A stretch of DNA of 35,277 nucleotides, from assembly GCA_016781735.1 (NCBI GenBank), contig JADDPT010000074.1, positions 1 to 35,277 of the forward strand. The letters are read 5' to 3'. This document shows, piece after piece, positions 7,095 through 14,856 of the stretch (positions are counted from its first letter, which is position 1; every line of letters starts with the position of its first letter). Source of the DNA: Rubrobacter sp. Its GTDB lineage: Bacteria; Chloroflexota; Chloroflexia; Thermobaculales; Thermobaculaceae. The notes under the pieces are model-generated. The model was given only the letters and a program-made list of their open reading frames with translations, ran no database searches and was not told the DNA's origin. The translations under genes and the position numbers were made by a program.

Positions 7095-10001
7095 TCAGAC
7101 GGGGCCGGACGCGGACCTGTTCCTCACGACCTCGCTGGAGCGTTCCGCAACCACCCGGGCACCGAGCCAACTCTCTACCTGTTCCGGCAGCATGTCCGCG
7201 GGACCTTTTCGCAGGGTGCACGGCGGGAGCGAGCGGAGGAACCGGTTGCCGTATCTCTTCGTCAGTAAGCGCCGGTCGAGCGCGACGACGACCCCACGAT
7301 CCGTTGAGCTGCGGATGAGTCTGCCAAAACCCTGCTTCAGCCGGAGTATAGCTTGGGGGACGGAGAAGTCGTTGAAAGGATCATCAAAGCTCTCGCCGCG
7401 TGCCACGAAGACGGGATCTGTAGGCACATCAAAAGGCAGCTTGGCGATAACGAGTAACGAGAGCGCCTCGCCCACTACGTCTACGCCCTCCCAGAAGGAG
7501 CGAGTGCCTAGCAGCACCGTGCGCGGGTTGGACTTGAACTGTTGTAGCAGCCGGTGGCGGGGACCGTCTCCGTGGGCGAGGACCAGGATGTCCTGCTGCG
7601 CGAGCTGACGGTGTATACCCTTGAGCGTCAACTGTACTGCGCTGTGGGATGTGAACAGCACGAGGCACCTCCCGCCGGCGGCGAGCACCAGGTCTACCAG
7701 AGCTGCCTCCAGCGCTCTTTGGTAGCCGGGGCTACCAGGCTCTGGTACATCGTCGGCTATAAGAAGCAGAGTGGACGATCGGTAGTCGAACGGCGAGCCC
7801 ACCACGAGTCGGTGTGGCTCTTCCAGACCCAGCCGGTCCTCAATGTATGCGAAGGACCGGTCCGTCGTCAGCGTCGCGGAAGTAAGGATGACGCTCTTCT
7901 TCTGAGAGTACAAGTGCTCTTGCAGCAGCGCACCAACGTGCAACGGCGCCTGGTGCAGCGAAAGTGCTCCCGTACGGCCCGACAACGAGATCCAGTACAC
8001 GTCCTCGGCGCGCGGATGGGCGAGGATCGCATCCGTGTGGTCGAGCATCTCGCGGTTGGTCTGCTCGATTGCTTGCAGCTCCGCCAGGACCTCGTCGTAC
8101 TGCAGTACATTCAGCCCCTCCATCTCCTCGAATAGCGACCGCGCTTGCTGTATGCCTGCCTGCAGGTCCGTTAATGTAAGCTTGAGGTTGTCCCAGGCGA
8201 CCAGCGTGTGCGTCCAGTTTTCAGTCATGCGCACTTCCGGGGTCAGGCGCACGCGAGCATCATAGCCGTTGGCCTGTTCGCTCCCCGCAGTCGCCCTCGC
8301 AAGAGTAGCGAAAAATTCTTGCGTCCTCGCGCGCACGCTCGCGGTCCAGTCAGCCAACTGTCCTGAAAGCCGAAGGACCTGGTTTGCGGCATCCGTGGAG
8401 ACGCGACTTCCCCTCAGGTGCACCGGCAAGCTACTCGCCAGACCTTCGTGCCGGTCGGGCGGCACGGGCTTACTGATGCGGTCCAAGTGATCGTTCAATG
8501 CGCGTGCGTCCAGAGAGAAGCCGAGTTGATCGGTAGCCTCCGATTCAAGGGTATGGGCCTCGTCAACCACAAGGTAGCTGTAGGAAGGGAGCACCTTACT
8601 GTTCGCCGCAATATCCGAGAGCATCAACGAGTGATTCACAACGATCAGGTGTGAACCCTCGGCCGCCTGGCGCGCGCGATACAGGAAGCAGTGCTTTCCG
8701 TCCGCGAACTGACAGTACCTGCCAGTGCACGTTCCTCTGGTCGCGCATACCTTGAGCCAGTGGATTCGCTCTTCTTGCGAGAGCGGTAGCTCGGCCACAT
8801 CACCTGTCAAAGTATTCGGCAGCCAGAACAGCACCTTAGCGACGAACCGAACCTCATCGGGTGTGAAGTTACCGCTTCGCCGGTAAGCCTCCCACCGCTT
8901 GAGGCACAGGTAGTTACTCCGGCCCTTAACCGGCGTTGCTCGCAGCCCCCTGCCGTCAGTGCCAAGCGCGCGCCGGATGTCCGGAATGTCCTTGTTATAC
9001 AACTGGTCCTGAAGGTTGATCGTATCAGTGGAAATCACGACGCGCTCACCGTTGCGGAGCGCCCAAAGGACGGCAGGGTACAGATAGGCGAGCGACTTGC
9101 CCGTGCCTGTGCCAGCCTCAACTACTAGTGGGTGTTCATCGTTGAACGCCTCAGCGACGGCGCGCATCATCTCTACCTGTTGCGGCCGCTGCTCGTAACC
9201 AGGGAACGAAGACGCGAGCGCCCCGCCAGGAGCGAAGGCACTGCTCAGGTCGCCGGGGTCAAGTGGCGCGGGTTCCGCCGCAGGCTCCAATGCAGGCACT
9301 CGCTCCCGTGGCGCGAGAAGAGAGCGAGTCAGGTCCTCCTCGCTCAGCCCCTTCGCCAGTAGCTGTGCAGCGATACTGCCGGACACAGTGCTGGCAGGAG
9401 TCCGGACAGTCAGATCATCCCGAACTAACGAGAAAAGGGAGTGAAGAGGCCAACCCGATCCCTGAGCCAGCCCGGCAACCTCGTTCAGGAGCTCTGGATG
9501 CAGCTTGCGAAGCTTGGCAAGCAAAGATAGAAACACCCGGCGCGAGAGTTCCGCGTCCGCCATCGCGTCGTGCTCGCTCCCCGATGGCGCAACGCCGAGG
9601 GCTTCCGCCACACCGTGCAGGCTATACGTGGAGAGCGACGGAATAAGCAGGGTAGCAAGCTCCCATGTGTCGTACTCCGGATTGCTGACCGGCATACCCT
9701 TAGCCATCAAAAACCTGCAGTCGTGACCCACGCTATGACCGACGACCGGGTAGCCCCCCAGGAAGTCCGCCAGTTCCGACCGTACGTTCTCGAACAGGGG
9801 AGCGGTCTGCAGGTCTCGCGGGCGAATTCCGGTCAATCTGGTTATCTTGTATGGCACCGAGCGGGGCGGCCTGACCAGTGACTGCCAGCGTCCAAGTACC
9901 CGACGCTCGTCAAACTTAATAGCGCCGATCTGGATGATCTCATCGCGTACATAGTCCTGCCCCGTCATCTCCAGGTCAAGCGCGACGTATACCTGTGCCA
10001 C
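7095..10001 (-). CDS. dinG: DinG-family helicase with N-terminal DnaQ-type 3'-5' exonuclease
   Basis: A 968-residue fusion. Residues from about 5 to 165 are a DEDD exonuclease: ALDLEMTG (Exo I), VGHSVGHDCRF (Exo II) and EHDAMADAE (Exo III). The remainder is an XPD/DinG superfamily 2 helicase: Walker A VEAGTGTGKS, a cysteine cluster suited to a 4Fe-4S cluster (CLKRW ... CATRGTC ... CQFADGKHC), Walker B VVDEAH and motif VI QGFGRLIRS. This architecture is known in Gram-positive DinG proteins; whether the iron-sulfur cluster is assembled here is inference. The start is GTG at 10001, with AAGGAG 5 nt upstream; the longer ATG at 10040 lies inside the predicted -10 of its promoter. It is divergent from lexA and convergent with the kinase gene, 24 nt away. 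Confidence 0.93.
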   Translation of the reverse strand: MAQVYVALDLEMTGQDYVRDEIIQIGAIKFDERRVLGRWQSLVRPPRSVPYKITRLTGIRPRDLQTAPLFENVRSELADFLGGYPVVGHSVGHDCRFLMAKGMPVSNPEYDTWELATLLIPSLSTYSLHGVAEALGVAPSGSEHDAMADAELSRRVFLSLLAKLRKLHPELLNEVAGLAQGSGWPLHSLFSLVRDDLTVRTPASTVSGSIAAQLLAKGLSEEDLTRSLLAPRERVPALEPAAEPAPLDPGDLSSAFAPGGALASSFPGYEQRPQQVEMMRAVAEAFNDEHPLVVEAGTGTGKSLAYLYPAVLWALRNGERVVISTDTINLQDQLYNKDIPDIRRALGTDGRGLRATPVKGRSNYLCLKRWEAYRRSGNFTPDEVRFVAKVLFWLPNTLTGDVAELPLSQEERIHWLKVCATRGTCTGRYCQFADGKHCFLYRARQAAEGSHLIVVNHSLMLSDIAANSKVLPSYSYLVVDEAHTLESEATDQLGFSLDARALNDHLDRISKPVPPDRHEGLASSLPVHLRGSRVSTDAANQVLRLSGQLADWTASVRARTQEFFATLARATAGSEQANGYDARVRLTPEVRMTENWTHTLVAWDNLKLTLTDLQAGIQQARSLFEEMEGLNVLQYDEVLAELQAIEQTNREMLDHTDAILAHPRAEDVYWISLSGRTGALSLHQAPLHVGALLQEHLYSQKKSVILTSATLTTDRSFAYIEDRLGLEEPHRLVVGSPFDYRSSTLLLIADDVPEPGSPGYQRALEAALVDLVLAAGGRCLVLFTSHSAVQLTLKGIHRQLAQQDILVLAHGDGPRHRLLQQFKSNPRTVLLGTRSFWEGVDVVGEALSLLVIAKLPFDVPTDPVFVARGESFDDPFNDFSVPQAILRLKQGFGRLIRSSTDRGVVVALDRRLLTKRYGNRFLRSLPPCTLRKGPADMLPEQVESWLGARVVAERSSEVVRNRSASGPV

Positions 10002-10038
10002 CCATACTCCTTCCGCCCGATGCCGGGCGCGCAGCACC

Positions 10039-10067
10039 ATTTAACCCGGAGGCTGCGGACCCGTCAA
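10039..10067 (-). promoter_or_regulatory. Predicted promoter of dinG
   Basis: On the minus strand TTGACG (10067-10062) and TTAAAT (10044-10039) are spaced 17 bp. Transcription would start near 10031, which rules out the ATG at 10040 and agrees with GTG 10001. The LexA box at 10095-10108 lies about 27 bp upstream of the -35, so direct repression of this promoter is possible but not certain. Confidence 0.5.
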
Positions 10068-10088
10068 CAGCACCGCGGACTAAACCGA

Positions 10089-10118
10089 TTGACACGAACA
10101 TGTGTTCGCAACTATAAT
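10089..10118 (+). promoter_or_regulatory. lexA promoter, consensus -35 and -10
   Basis: TTGACA (10089-10094) and TATAAT (10113-10118) both match the sigma-70 consensus exactly, with an 18 bp spacer. The LexA operator fills most of the spacer. Transcription should begin near 10125, leaving a leader of about 30 nt. Confidence 0.85.
10095..10108. promoter_or_regulatory. LexA operator (Gram-positive SOS box)
   Basis: The sequence is CGAAC-ATGT-GTTCG, a 5+5 bp inverted repeat with a 4 bp centre. It fits the Bacillus-type box CGAACRNRYGTTYC except for the final base. It sits between the -35 and -10 of lexA, so bound LexA would block RNA polymerase. This indicates autoregulation and a standard SOS circuit. 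Confidence 0.88.
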
Positions 10119-10154
10119 CACAAAAAAGATCTGATCTACGAATGGGAGCTTTCC

Positions 10155-10802
10155 TTGAAAACCACGCTGAGTGCCCGACAGGCAACGATACTGAAGTATA
10201 TCCGCGAGTTCACGCTGGAGAACAGCCGACCGCCGACAGTCCGCGAGATCCAGAACGCGCTGCAGATATCTTCCACCTCGGTTGTGGATTACAATTTGAA
10301 CCAACTGGTCGAGAAGGGCGAGTTGCGTCGTAGCAGGAACATAAGCCGCGGGATCGAGCTGACGGAGATGCCGGCGCCTAAGGATGACCGACTTTCAATA
10401 CCGATCGTTGGCACCATCGCCGCAGGTGCTCCGATAGAAGTCCCCGATGACCTGAGTGATCCCCGATCCTGGGGAGACACAGTGGAGGTTAGTCCGTCGC
10501 TCATGAACCTTCGCGGCGAGGGGTTGTTTGCCCTGCGCGTGAAGGGGTACTCGATGGTGGACGCACTTATCGCCGACGGGGACGTAGTCCTCATGCGTTC
10601 CCAGAAGACTGCCGAGAACGGCGAGACCGTCGCCGTCTGGATCGAAGGCGAAAAGACGACCACTCTGAAGAAGTTCTACCGGGAAGGCACACGCGTTCGC
10701 CTCCAGCCAGCGAACGTGACCATGGCGCCCATCTACGTGGATTCCGACGCTGTCCAGGTCCAGGGCAAGCTGATGGGGGTCATTCGACAGGTCGCTCACT
10801 AG
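10155..10802 (+). CDS. lexA: LexA SOS repressor
   Basis: A 215-residue transcriptional repressor and self-cleaving S24 peptidase. The N-terminal winged helix (about 1-68) has SRPPTVREIQNAL and SSTSVVDYNLNQL, typical of LexA. The cleavage site is Ala90-Gly91 in GTIAAGAPIEV. The catalytic Ser133 lies in GYSMVDALIADGD, and Lys172 in TTTLKKF is the likely partner. The start is TTG at 10155, with GGGAG 6 nt upstream. In-frame codons further upstream run through the promoter and cannot be translated from it. RecA-stimulated cleavage is family knowledge. The gene is divergent from dinG and carries a LexA box in its own promoter. Confidence 0.97.
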   Translation: MKTTLSARQATILKYIREFTLENSRPPTVREIQNALQISSTSVVDYNLNQLVEKGELRRSRNISRGIELTEMPAPKDDRLSIPIVGTIAAGAPIEVPDDLSDPRSWGDTVEVSPSLMNLRGEGLFALRVKGYSMVDALIADGDVVLMRSQKTAENGETVAVWIEGEKTTTLKKFYREGTRVRLQPANVTMAPIYVDSDAVQVQGKLMGVIRQVAH

Positions 10803-11039
10803 GGCTCTGGCAACTCGACCTGATCCGACGAACGCGGCTCCGTCCGGGGACGTGAACTTATATCGGCCCGCAGGAGCAGAATCCGCTAGCCCTTGACGCA
10901 TCCTGCGGCTTCAAGGATCGTCCGTCATTATCTTTGAGACAGTCAGAACCGGCTATCCGCGCCCAGTCCCCACAGAAACCATAATGTATACTAGCCCTAA
11001 GACGACGAGGTCCTCGTGGGTTCGGGAGGCAGGTGCTAA

Positions 11040-11615
11040 ATGGAAGGCTTACTCGGTCTGCTGACCAGTCTAACCGTGTCCGCCCCCGCCGGCTTCAACG
11101 CCTATCTCGCCCTCCTCCTGGTTGGTTTCGGTGACCGGGTCGGCTGGATAACACTCGCGGCGCCGTATGACGCGCTTTCCTCTACTCCCGCACTCGTCAT
11201 CCTCGTCGTCATGCTCACGGTGGAGATAGTGGCTGACAAGGTTCCTGCTGTAGACAGCGTGAACGACCTGATCGGCACCATCGTGCGTCCAGCGTCCGGA
11301 GCCGCCATCTTCGCCGGCACGAATCAGTCACTAACCGAGACGGCACCGGTGGCGGTGCTGCTGCTGGGAGCACTTGGCGCTGGCGGGCTGCATGCATTCA
11401 AGGCGGGCACCCGGCCCATCTGGACTGCCAGCACCGGCGGGCTCGCGAACCCGGTGGTAAGTGTCTTCGAGGATCTGTTCGTCGGCGCCACCGTCGTCCT
11501 CGGCATGCTCGCTGCACCCATCGGCATAGCTGTGCTCCTGATCACGCTCATACTGCTCGTTTACGGAGTGATCAGGCTCCGCCGGGGCGTACGGCGCCGG
11601 CTTGGATCTGCCTGA
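11040..11615 (+). CDS. DUF4126 membrane protein
   Basis: A 191-residue protein with about five hydrophobic segments. It opens LLTSLTVSAPAGFNAYLALL and continues with LTVEIVADKVPAVDSVNDLIGTIVRPASGA, the signature stretch of DUF4126 proteins (Ala/Gly-rich, with an acidic VEIVADK-x-P-x-x-D motif). A glycine-rich segment (GGLHAFKAGTRP) and a paired helix region at the C-terminus follow. No function is established for the family. GGGAGG lies 10 nt before the ATG. A TATACT at 10987-10992 could be a -10, but I see no matching -35. The stop is one base away from the ATG of the following phosphatase-family gene, which suggests translational coupling. Confidence 0.8.
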   Translation: MEGLLGLLTSLTVSAPAGFNAYLALLLVGFGDRVGWITLAAPYDALSSTPALVILVVMLTVEIVADKVPAVDSVNDLIGTIVRPASGAAIFAGTNQSLTETAPVAVLLLGALGAGGLHAFKAGTRPIWTASTGGLANPVVSVFEDLFVGATVVLGMLAAPIGIAVLLITLILLVYGVIRLRRGVRRRLGSA

Positions 11616-11616
11616 C

Positions 11617-13404
11617 ATGCTCGCCCCATTTCATCGGTGCATGACCCTGGTTCAGCAGGTGCTCGTTGAGCTGTTCATGATCGTCACGGACACCTTCTAC
11701 CGCACCAAGTACCGGGCCGCAAGCCAGCAGCTCGGCCTGAGTGAAAGGGCCGGCAGCGGACGACGGGGCTTCGTCGTAATCCAGATAGACTCCCTCGCTC
11801 ACGAGCACCTGCTACACGCTATGGAGCATGGTTACGCCCCGTACCTGAAAAAGATGCTCGATCGCGAGCACGTGCTCCAGCCGTACACCTGCGGACTACC
11901 GTCCTCCACCCCGGCGGCGCAGAGCGCGATCATGTACGGCAACTCCTATGGGGTGCCTGCCTTCCGTTGGTACGACAAGGAGCGCGGACGAACGGTAAGC
12001 TGCAAGCTGCCCGCCAATCTTAAAGAATTGGAGGAGAACGTAGGTCAGGGAAGGCGTGGGATCCTAGAGGGCGGCTCGTCATACTCCAACCTCATAAGCG
12101 GTGGCGCGGCGCGCTCCCTGTTCACCCTCAGCACCTTCGGGCAGGGCTCGCTCCTCGACGGCATCAAGGGGATAGGCTTCTTCGTACTCTTCGCCCTAAG
12201 CCCCGTGCGCACGTTGCGCGTCCTGATAATGTCCGTCGTTGAGGCGCTGTATGCCTTTGCCGAGCGCACCGCCTCGTACTGGAAGGACAAGCACAGGGTG
12301 AGGTGGGAGGGTGCGTTCCCCCTCGTGCGCGTGCTCGCACACGTACTGATAAAGGAGATGCAGACCTTCGCGGTCATGGTAGACATGTACCGCGGCATCC
12401 CGAACATCTACACGACGTACAATCTGTACGATAACATGGCGCACCACTTTGGCCCGCTGAGCCGGCCCGCGCTCCGGGCGGTACGGGCGGTCGACCGACA
12501 GGTCCGGCAGATCGACCGGATGCGCCGGCTCTCCGCTGCCCGATACGACCTGTACGTGCTCTCCGATCACGGACAGACACCGGCCATTCCCTTTCGAGCG
12601 TTGCATGGAGAGTCCTTCGGCCAGTACGTAGCACACCTGGTGAGCGAGCCGGTTCTTACCGAGCTGCTGGAGGAGGAGGTCGAGGCGCGCTCCCATATCG
12701 CCTTCCTGGCGGACGAGCTACGTTCGGCACAGGATTCGCTCCCGCCGACCACAGCACGAGCGGTGCGCCGAATACGCGAGTACGTGGAGCGCAGGCACCT
12801 TGGGGATGACGCTGACGAGCTGGTAGCAGCGTCGGACGTGGTGGCCGTAGGATGTAGCGGCATGGCGGGACTGTACTTCAACCAAGCCCCCGGCCACCTC
12901 GATCTCACTCGTATCCAGCGCGGATATCCCGGCTTGATAGACCGATTGGTCGATCACCCGTCGGTGGGACTCGTTATCGGCCGGGAAGGTCACCGAGTCG
13001 TCATTTTGGGCAAGGATGGTCGCCTCCTGTGGGACGGGGAGCCGAGGGTCGTTGGCGTCGACCCGCTTCGATCTCTCGACCCGGCGGGCTGGACACTAGC
13101 TGAGGTGCTGCGAATAGCCGCCTATCCGAAGAGCGCCGACCTGATAATATTCGGCAGCGTGCTTCAGGGCGTCGGAGTGGCTTTCGAGGAGCAGATGGGA
13201 GTTCACGGTGCGTTCGGGGGACCTCAGGCATACCCGTTCATCATCACCCCAAAGAGAACGGCGTCGACCTTCGCAGGTATCGCCACATCGCACGACCTTT
13301 ACACGAGGTTCAGCGCCTACCTGCCCAGAGAGCTCCAAAAATCCGCTCCCCCGAAGCGGCCGAGCGATGCGCGGGCGTTGACAGGGCCGCATCGAGGGCC
13401 GTAG
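11617..13404 (+). CDS. Alkaline-phosphatase-superfamily phosphodiesterase/phosphatase-like protein
   Basis: A 595-residue metalloenzyme-like protein. Metal and nucleophile sites of the alkaline phosphatase/nucleotide pyrophosphatase fold are recognisable: FVVIQIDSL (Asp58), GLPSSTPAAQ (nucleophile Thr98 or Ser97), NLYDNMAHHFGP (Asp and His), VLSDHGQ (Asp-His) and VHGAFGG (His). Between the nucleophile and the second metal site lies an insertion with two hydrophobic helices (GIGFFVLFALSP and LIMSVVEALYAFA), which could embed in or lie on the membrane. No signal peptide is evident, although residues 10-24 are moderately hydrophobic. ATG 11617 follows the DUF4126 stop by one base; TTG 11602 is an alternative. 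Substrate unknown; phosphodiester or phosphomonoester hydrolysis is the family expectation. Confidence 0.82.
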   Translation: MLAPFHRCMTLVQQVLVELFMIVTDTFYRTKYRAASQQLGLSERAGSGRRGFVVIQIDSLAHEHLLHAMEHGYAPYLKKMLDREHVLQPYTCGLPSSTPAAQSAIMYGNSYGVPAFRWYDKERGRTVSCKLPANLKELEENVGQGRRGILEGGSSYSNLISGGAARSLFTLSTFGQGSLLDGIKGIGFFVLFALSPVRTLRVLIMSVVEALYAFAERTASYWKDKHRVRWEGAFPLVRVLAHVLIKEMQTFAVMVDMYRGIPNIYTTYNLYDNMAHHFGPLSRPALRAVRAVDRQVRQIDRMRRLSAARYDLYVLSDHGQTPAIPFRALHGESFGQYVAHLVSEPVLTELLEEEVEARSHIAFLADELRSAQDSLPPTTARAVRRIREYVERRHLGDDADELVAASDVVAVGCSGMAGLYFNQAPGHLDLTRIQRGYPGLIDRLVDHPSVGLVIGREGHRVVILGKDGRLLWDGEPRVVGVDPLRSLDPAGWTLAEVLRIAAYPKSADLIIFGSVLQGVGVAFEEQMGVHGAFGGPQAYPFIITPKRTASTFAGIATSHDLYTRFSAYLPRELQKSAPPKRPSDARALTGPHRGP

Positions 13405-13462
13405 CATGAACGACCAGGCATTCCCAGCCATCCCATACACCTAACGTCTCAGAGAGCGACAC

Positions 13463-14500
13463 GTGGAATACAAGGACTACTACAAAGCCCTTGGCCTCAA
13501 GAAGGGCGCCAGCGAGCAAGAAGTGCGCGCCGCATATCGGAAGCTCGCCCGTCAGCACCACCCTGATGTGAATCCGGGCGATGAGGGTGCGGAGAGACGC
13601 TTCAAGGAGATCAACGAGGCGTACCAGGTCCTCAGTGACCCGGAGAAGCGAGCCAAGTACGATCGCTACGGCGCCGACTGGGAGTGGTTTCAGCAGACTG
13701 CCGGTACTCGGCAGCAGACAGACTTCTCCCGCTGGTATACCGGTGGCACCGAGGGCGTGCAGTACGAACAAGTCGACGATGCCGGCAGCTTCTCAGACTT
13801 CTTCCGCACACTCTTCGGCAATACGGGGACCCGGCGTGCCTCAGGCACAACGACCCGGACCAGGCTGCAGCGTGGCGCAGATATCGAGCAGGAAGTCGAG
13901 CTAACGCTGGAGGAAGCCATTCAGGGTACGGAGCGCACCCTGCAGCTCCAGACCGAGTCCGTCTGCCCCGAGTGCGGCGGTGTTGGTATCAAGCAAACTC
14001 AGCTCTGCAACACCTGCAGGGGCAGGGGCACGGTAGGCGACAGTCGGCGACTGCAGGTGAAGATCCCGGCCGGCGTGTACGAGGGAGCGCGCGTTCGCAT
14101 TGCCGGCAAGGGCGAGCGTGGACTAGGTGGAGCGCCTTCAGGGGACCTTTACCTCCGCATCAGTCTGCGACCCCATGACGAGTTCGTAGTTGACGGAGCT
14201 GATCTCCGTGTGGACGTGCCCGTAGACCTTTACACCTGTATGCTGGGTGGCGAGGTAGAGGTTCCGACTCCCAGTGGACGCAAGCTGGTGCTGACGATCC
14301 CCAAGGGGACCAATAATGGCAGATCCTTTCGACTTAGAGGGCAGGGCATGCCAGTGCTCGGTAATCCTTCCAAACGGGGTGACCTATACGCGACTGTAAC
14401 GGTGCAGCTGCCGGAGAAGCTGACCGCGGAGCAGCGTGACCTGTTTCGCCGGCTGAGGGAGCTGGGGAGCGATGACGCTGCCACGGCGGCAAGCGCATGA
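13463..14500 (+). CDS. dnaJ: DnaJ-type chaperone with a half zinc finger
   Basis: A 345-residue J-domain co-chaperone that stimulates DnaK ATPase. The J domain (about 3-68) has helix II KLARQHHPDVNPG, with HPD at 33-35. A Phe/Gly-rich linker follows, then only two CxxCxGxG motifs (CPECGGVG about 169-176 and CNTCRGRG about 183-190) where classical DnaJ has four. The C-terminal substrate-binding sandwich (VKIPAGVYEGARVRIAGKG, HDEFVVDGADLRV, GKLVLTIPKGTN-like) is complete. The start is GTG at 13463, with AGAGAG upstream. The stop overlaps the hspR start by 4 bp (ATGA). No dnaK or grpE is present in the window. Confidence 0.92.
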   Translation: MEYKDYYKALGLKKGASEQEVRAAYRKLARQHHPDVNPGDEGAERRFKEINEAYQVLSDPEKRAKYDRYGADWEWFQQTAGTRQQTDFSRWYTGGTEGVQYEQVDDAGSFSDFFRTLFGNTGTRRASGTTTRTRLQRGADIEQEVELTLEEAIQGTERTLQLQTESVCPECGGVGIKQTQLCNTCRGRGTVGDSRRLQVKIPAGVYEGARVRIAGKGERGLGGAPSGDLYLRISLRPHDEFVVDGADLRVDVPVDLYTCMLGGEVEVPTPSGRKLVLTIPKGTNNGRSFRLRGQGMPVLGNPSKRGDLYATVTVQLPEKLTAEQRDLFRRLRELGSDDAATAASA

Positions 14501-14856
14501 GCGATATAGGACCGGAGCTCCAACCGCGCTACATCATAAGCGCAGCCGCCAACCTCGCCAACTGCCATCCGCAGACCCTGCGACACTACGAGCGGCTAGG
14601 GTTGATAGCCCCGCTACGTACTCGCGGAAACGTCAGGCTGTACACCGAGCGCGACATAGAGCTCGTGCTGCGGATACAGCGACTGATGAACGAGCTGGGA
14701 GTGAACCTCGCGGCCGTTGAAGTCATCCTGCACATGCGAGAGCAGATCCTATCGCTTCGCGCAGAGATCGAGCGGCTCAGGGCCAATGCCGGTCCCGTAG
14801 ATCAATATGGTGAGCGGAGCATGCATGGCTACAACGAGGGCGCTACGACCCTGTAG
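14497..14856 (+). CDS. hspR: HspR-like MerR-family heat-shock repressor
   Basis: A 119-residue DNA-binding protein. The MerR helix-turn-helix reads YIISAAANLANCHPQTLRHYERLGLIAP, then the wing RTRGNVRLYTERDIE, then LMNELGVNLAAVEVIL, the classic HspR signature. A coiled-coil dimerisation helix with many Glu, Arg and Leu residues (about 80-100) follows. In actinobacteria HspR represses chaperone operons by binding HAIR elements with DnaK as co-repressor. Linkage to dnaJ by a 4 bp overlap supports the same role here. I did not find a HAIR inverted repeat in the short gap upstream of dnaJ. The 3' end overlaps the convergent acyltransferase by 28 bp. Confidence 0.9.
   Translation: MSDIGPELQPRYIISAAANLANCHPQTLRHYERLGLIAPLRTRGNVRLYTERDIELVLRIQRLMNELGVNLAAVEVILHMREQILSLRAEIERLRANAGPVDQYGERSMHGYNEGATTL

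Noticed and set aside
10002-10040. Longer dinG N-terminus starting at ATG 10040
   Set aside because: That ATG lies in the predicted -10 of the dinG promoter and lacks a ribosome site. GTG 10001 has AAGGAG at good spacing and begins directly before the exonuclease fold.
10020-10154. Longer lexA frame starting at ATG 10020
   Set aside because: The extension runs across the LexA box and promoter; TTG 10155 begins at the conserved LexA N-terminus with a ribosome site.
10981-10992. TATACT as a promoter for the DUF4126 gene
   Set aside because: No acceptable -35 lies 15-19 bp upstream, so I did not list it as a feature.
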